Source: Archangium sp. (GTDB taxonomy: Bacteria > Myxococcota > Myxococcia > Myxococcales > Myxococcaceae). Taken from it: a stretch of 14,570 nt of DNA. Positions within the stretch are counted from its first letter, which is position 1. Every line of letters starts with the position of its first letter. Positions 13,801 to 14,570 of the stretch are shown here, piece by piece. Location of the stretch: positions 1 through 14,570 of the forward strand of contig JAEUJR010001006.1 of the NCBI GenBank assembly GCA_016793585.1. Reading direction: 5' to 3'. Under the pieces are notes generated by a model that worked only from the letters and a program-made list of their open reading frames with translations, was not told where the DNA came from and searched no databases. A program made the position numbers and the translations under genes.

Positions 13801-14570
13801 TCGTGGGTGGGGGTGTCACCATCGCCGCCGGACAGATCTCGGCGCAGGTGTTGGTCAGCTCGACCGACGCTGGCACCGCCACGCTGACGGCGACCCTCAA
13901 CACGAGCATGCAGACCGCCACCGTTCGCGCGATCACGGCCAACGAGCCGCGCACCGCGACGGCGATCGCGCCCATGACGACGGTGCTGACGCCGATGGGC
14001 TCGGCCACCTTCACCGTGACGCTCGACATGCCCGCGCCGACCGGCGGCAGTGTCGTCGCCCTGTCGGTCGCGCCGACCACCGCAGGCACGTTGCCCTCCA
14101 GCGTCACGGTGCCGGGTGGCCAGCTGAGCGCCACCTTCACGTACGCGAACAACGGCAGCGCTCCGTCGGCTGTCGTGAGCGCGCAGCTGGGCGGCACCGT
14201 CACCGCCACCGTCACCACCGGCGCAGCTGGAGGCCTCGTCATCAACGAGATCGACTACGACAACGTCGGCACCGGAGACCCCGACGAGTTCATCGAGCTG
14301 TACAACGGCTCGGGAGCCGCCCTCTCGCTCATGAACCTCGCGGTCGTGCTGGTGAACGGAAACGGCAACAGCGAGTACCTGCGCATTCCACTGGCGGGCA
14401 GCATTCCTGCGAACGGCTACGTGGTGATCACGAACGCGAACCTCCTGCTCCAGGGCGGCACGCGCGTCGTGCCCTCGGGGTGGATGGCGGGCGACAACGT
14501 GCAGACCGGCAACCCCGACGGCCTCGCGCTGCTCAACACCTCCACTGGAGCGATCATCGACCGGCTCTCG
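10839..14570 (+). CDS. Multidomain surface lipoprotein: amidohydrolase, TSP type 3 repeats, OB-like, Ig-like and lamin-tail domains (partial)
   Basis: One frame stays open for 1244 codons from ATG 10839 to the right edge, so the C-terminus is missing. The signal peptide MRFSRLVVASCVVVFAAC has its lipobox Cys at 18, followed by Gly-rich sequence and 21 pentapeptides (49-153). Residues about 167-550 are an amidohydrolase domain: GLIDSHVHHN (His233, His235), AHAAEGID (His358, Glu361), SPRSN (421-425), GTDWTVTGS (Asp450) and LGALAPGRLADITIF. The third metal-site His expected in 'aHg' is Met399 (FAMG), so deaminase or hydrolase activity is doubtful. Four thrombospondin type 3-like Ca-binding repeats (629-735) follow, such as DSDGDGIPD and DTDGDLVPDACDVCP. 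Next is an OB-like module (about 738-925, with GTVVSLDNALVTA), two Ig-like beta modules (about 938-1130) and a lamin-tail domain from 1132 (LVINEIDYDNVGTGDPDEF). No clear ribosome-binding site precedes the ATG. The mix suggests a cell-surface or secreted structural role. Confidence 0.9.
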   Translation, partial: MRFSRLVVASCVVVFAACPGPTPTPDGGTGGGSVTAGGNATGGGAAGGSMAGGSTAGGSTAGGSTAGGYTAGGSTAGGSTAGGSTAGGSTAGGSTAGGSTAGGSTAGGSTAGGSTAGGSTAGGSTAGGSTAGGSTAGGSTAGGSSAGGSSAGGSAGGGSAADAGTPLCTISGSGSRRLLTGTVLTPTGIVTNGQVALEPGGLISCVGTNCADGGQLIIACPQAVISPGLIDSHVHHNFNSNPPRTETGERYEQRHDWRAGARTHTQLVSMVGGTDAIRWSEVRAIMAGTTSTLGSTGVAGLTRNLDSTLREGAGGTAAITSTFPLGDNGGSQRTSDCDYGGVPDTTATFATASAYLAHAAEGIDSVARNEFLCMSSTTYDTAVPGTSNNLLGAKTSFAMGLALRAGDLAQLAATDTSLIWSPRSNIATYGNTIPLAVANRLGVRLALGTDWTVTGSTNLLRELACADRLNSLYFSNALTDQQLWNAVTANAAEVAGVGTSLGALAPGRLADITIFDGRVRTGYRAVIAAQPEDVALVIRGGVVLYGDTSLVSVLRLSGCELLNVCGRPKNLCVQAETSFTFAQTQSAAGMSALPAFECGAPAVEPTCTPSRPVSIASSTTYTGAITMTDSDGDGIPDSSDACPNVFNPLRPLDNGVHPDTDGDLVPDACDVCPLLANATTCPAPTPSDRDGDGVANALDNCPLVANPNQADTDGDLKGDACDFCPSVANPGSAGCPSTIYAIKNGSVPLGTVVSLDNALVTAKSSNGFFVQSKLGDAAYAGAGFSGLFVSTGSPSTFLTSIAVGNRVDVDGTVSDVLGQRQLTNLTASAISSSLVEAAPVPTVAAIADVTTGGTRAAELEGVLVAIGPNTVSSVTGTSSFVTTANSSSITVGTFVFAISPMPAVMQNYASITGVLAFRNSVSTLNPRSMADLATGLPGITSFAPNGFAAVGQTSAATFPTPLTVTLSGPAIMATPVTITSSNTDAVTVVGGGVTIAAGQISAQVLVSSTDAGTATLTATLNTSMQTATVRAITANEPRTATAIAPMTTVLTPMGSATFTVTLDMPAPTGGSVVALSVAPTTAGTLPSSVTVPGGQLSATFTYANNGSAPSAVVSAQLGGTVTATVTTGAAGGLVINEIDYDNVGTGDPDEFIELYNGSGAALSLMNLAVVLVNGNGNSEYLRIPLAGSIPANGYVVITNANLLLQGGTRVVPSGWMAGDNVQTGNPDGLALLNTSTGAIIDRLS
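10983..11297 (+). repeat. 15-bp tandem minisatellite encoding 21 pentapeptides (S-T-A-G-G)
   Basis: There are 21 head-to-tail 15-base units with the consensus TCG ACG GCT GGC GGC, all in frame. The first unit is SMAGG, the fifth is YTAGG (TAT from TCT or TCC by point changes), and the last two are SSAGG. Units 11-14 (11133-11192) are identical to each other, as are units 17-19 (11223-11267). The leftmost units differ at third codon positions (GGT, GGG, GCG). That gradient points to recent expansion from the right or centre. The encoded segment is a flexible spacer behind the lipid anchor. Confidence 0.97.

Overview
The window is high-GC DNA from a delta-proteobacterial lineage, most likely a myxobacterium (Myxococcota). 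No single gene proves this. The evidence is the combination of a transmembrane Hanks-type Ser/Thr kinase with the HRDVSPQN catalytic loop, two lipoproteins with long Gly/Ser/Ala/Thr spacers after the lipid-modified Cys, a Cys-module secreted lipoprotein, an M13 metallopeptidase lipoprotein, and a surface lipoprotein with thrombospondin type 3 repeats and a lamin-tail domain. Coding is dense and I see no gene-free stretch longer than 300 bases. No insertion sequence, prophage or CRISPR array is visible.

Layout. Positions 1-1011 hold a minus-strand pair: a TetR-family regulator with a good operator candidate at its start, followed 3 bases later by a truncated, probably ferritin-like gene. Positions 1017-5470 are a minus-strand run read from right to left: a small ribbon-helix-helix regulator, an unrecognised 57-residue protein, a VOC/glyoxalase-fold protein, a lipoprotein M13 metallopeptidase, and a lipoprotein with about 50 cysteines. 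The first three are translationally coupled. The metallopeptidase has its ribosome-binding site inside a perfect hairpin. A strong intrinsic terminator at 5551-5586 separates this run from an upstream CAU-anticodon tRNA (5604-5677). Next come a CoA-binding-fold protein (minus) and, with only 17 bases between the start codons, a divergent exported YiiX/NlpC-P60-like cysteine hydrolase (plus).

Positions 7784-10084 encode the membrane Ser/Thr kinase (minus), whose end converges on the hydrolase gene. A divergent exported protein of uncertain function (10183-10695) runs into tRNA-Arg(CCG), so its TAG stop codon is formed by nucleotides 8-10 of the tRNA. From 10839 to the right edge one open frame encodes at least 1244 residues of a multidomain surface lipoprotein. 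Its order is a signal peptide, 21 tandem GGSTA-type pentapeptides, an amidohydrolase domain that appears to have lost one metal-binding His, Ca-binding type 3 repeats, an OB-like module, two Ig-like modules and a lamin-tail domain cut by the window.

Overall the window looks like ordinary chromosomal myxobacterial sequence rich in envelope and secreted proteins, not a defence island or biosynthetic cluster. I did not find a clear new multi-gene system. The best leads are the altered amidohydrolase lipoprotein, the mRNA/tRNA overlap, the hairpin-masked ribosome-binding site, and the coupled RHH/57-residue/VOC trio.
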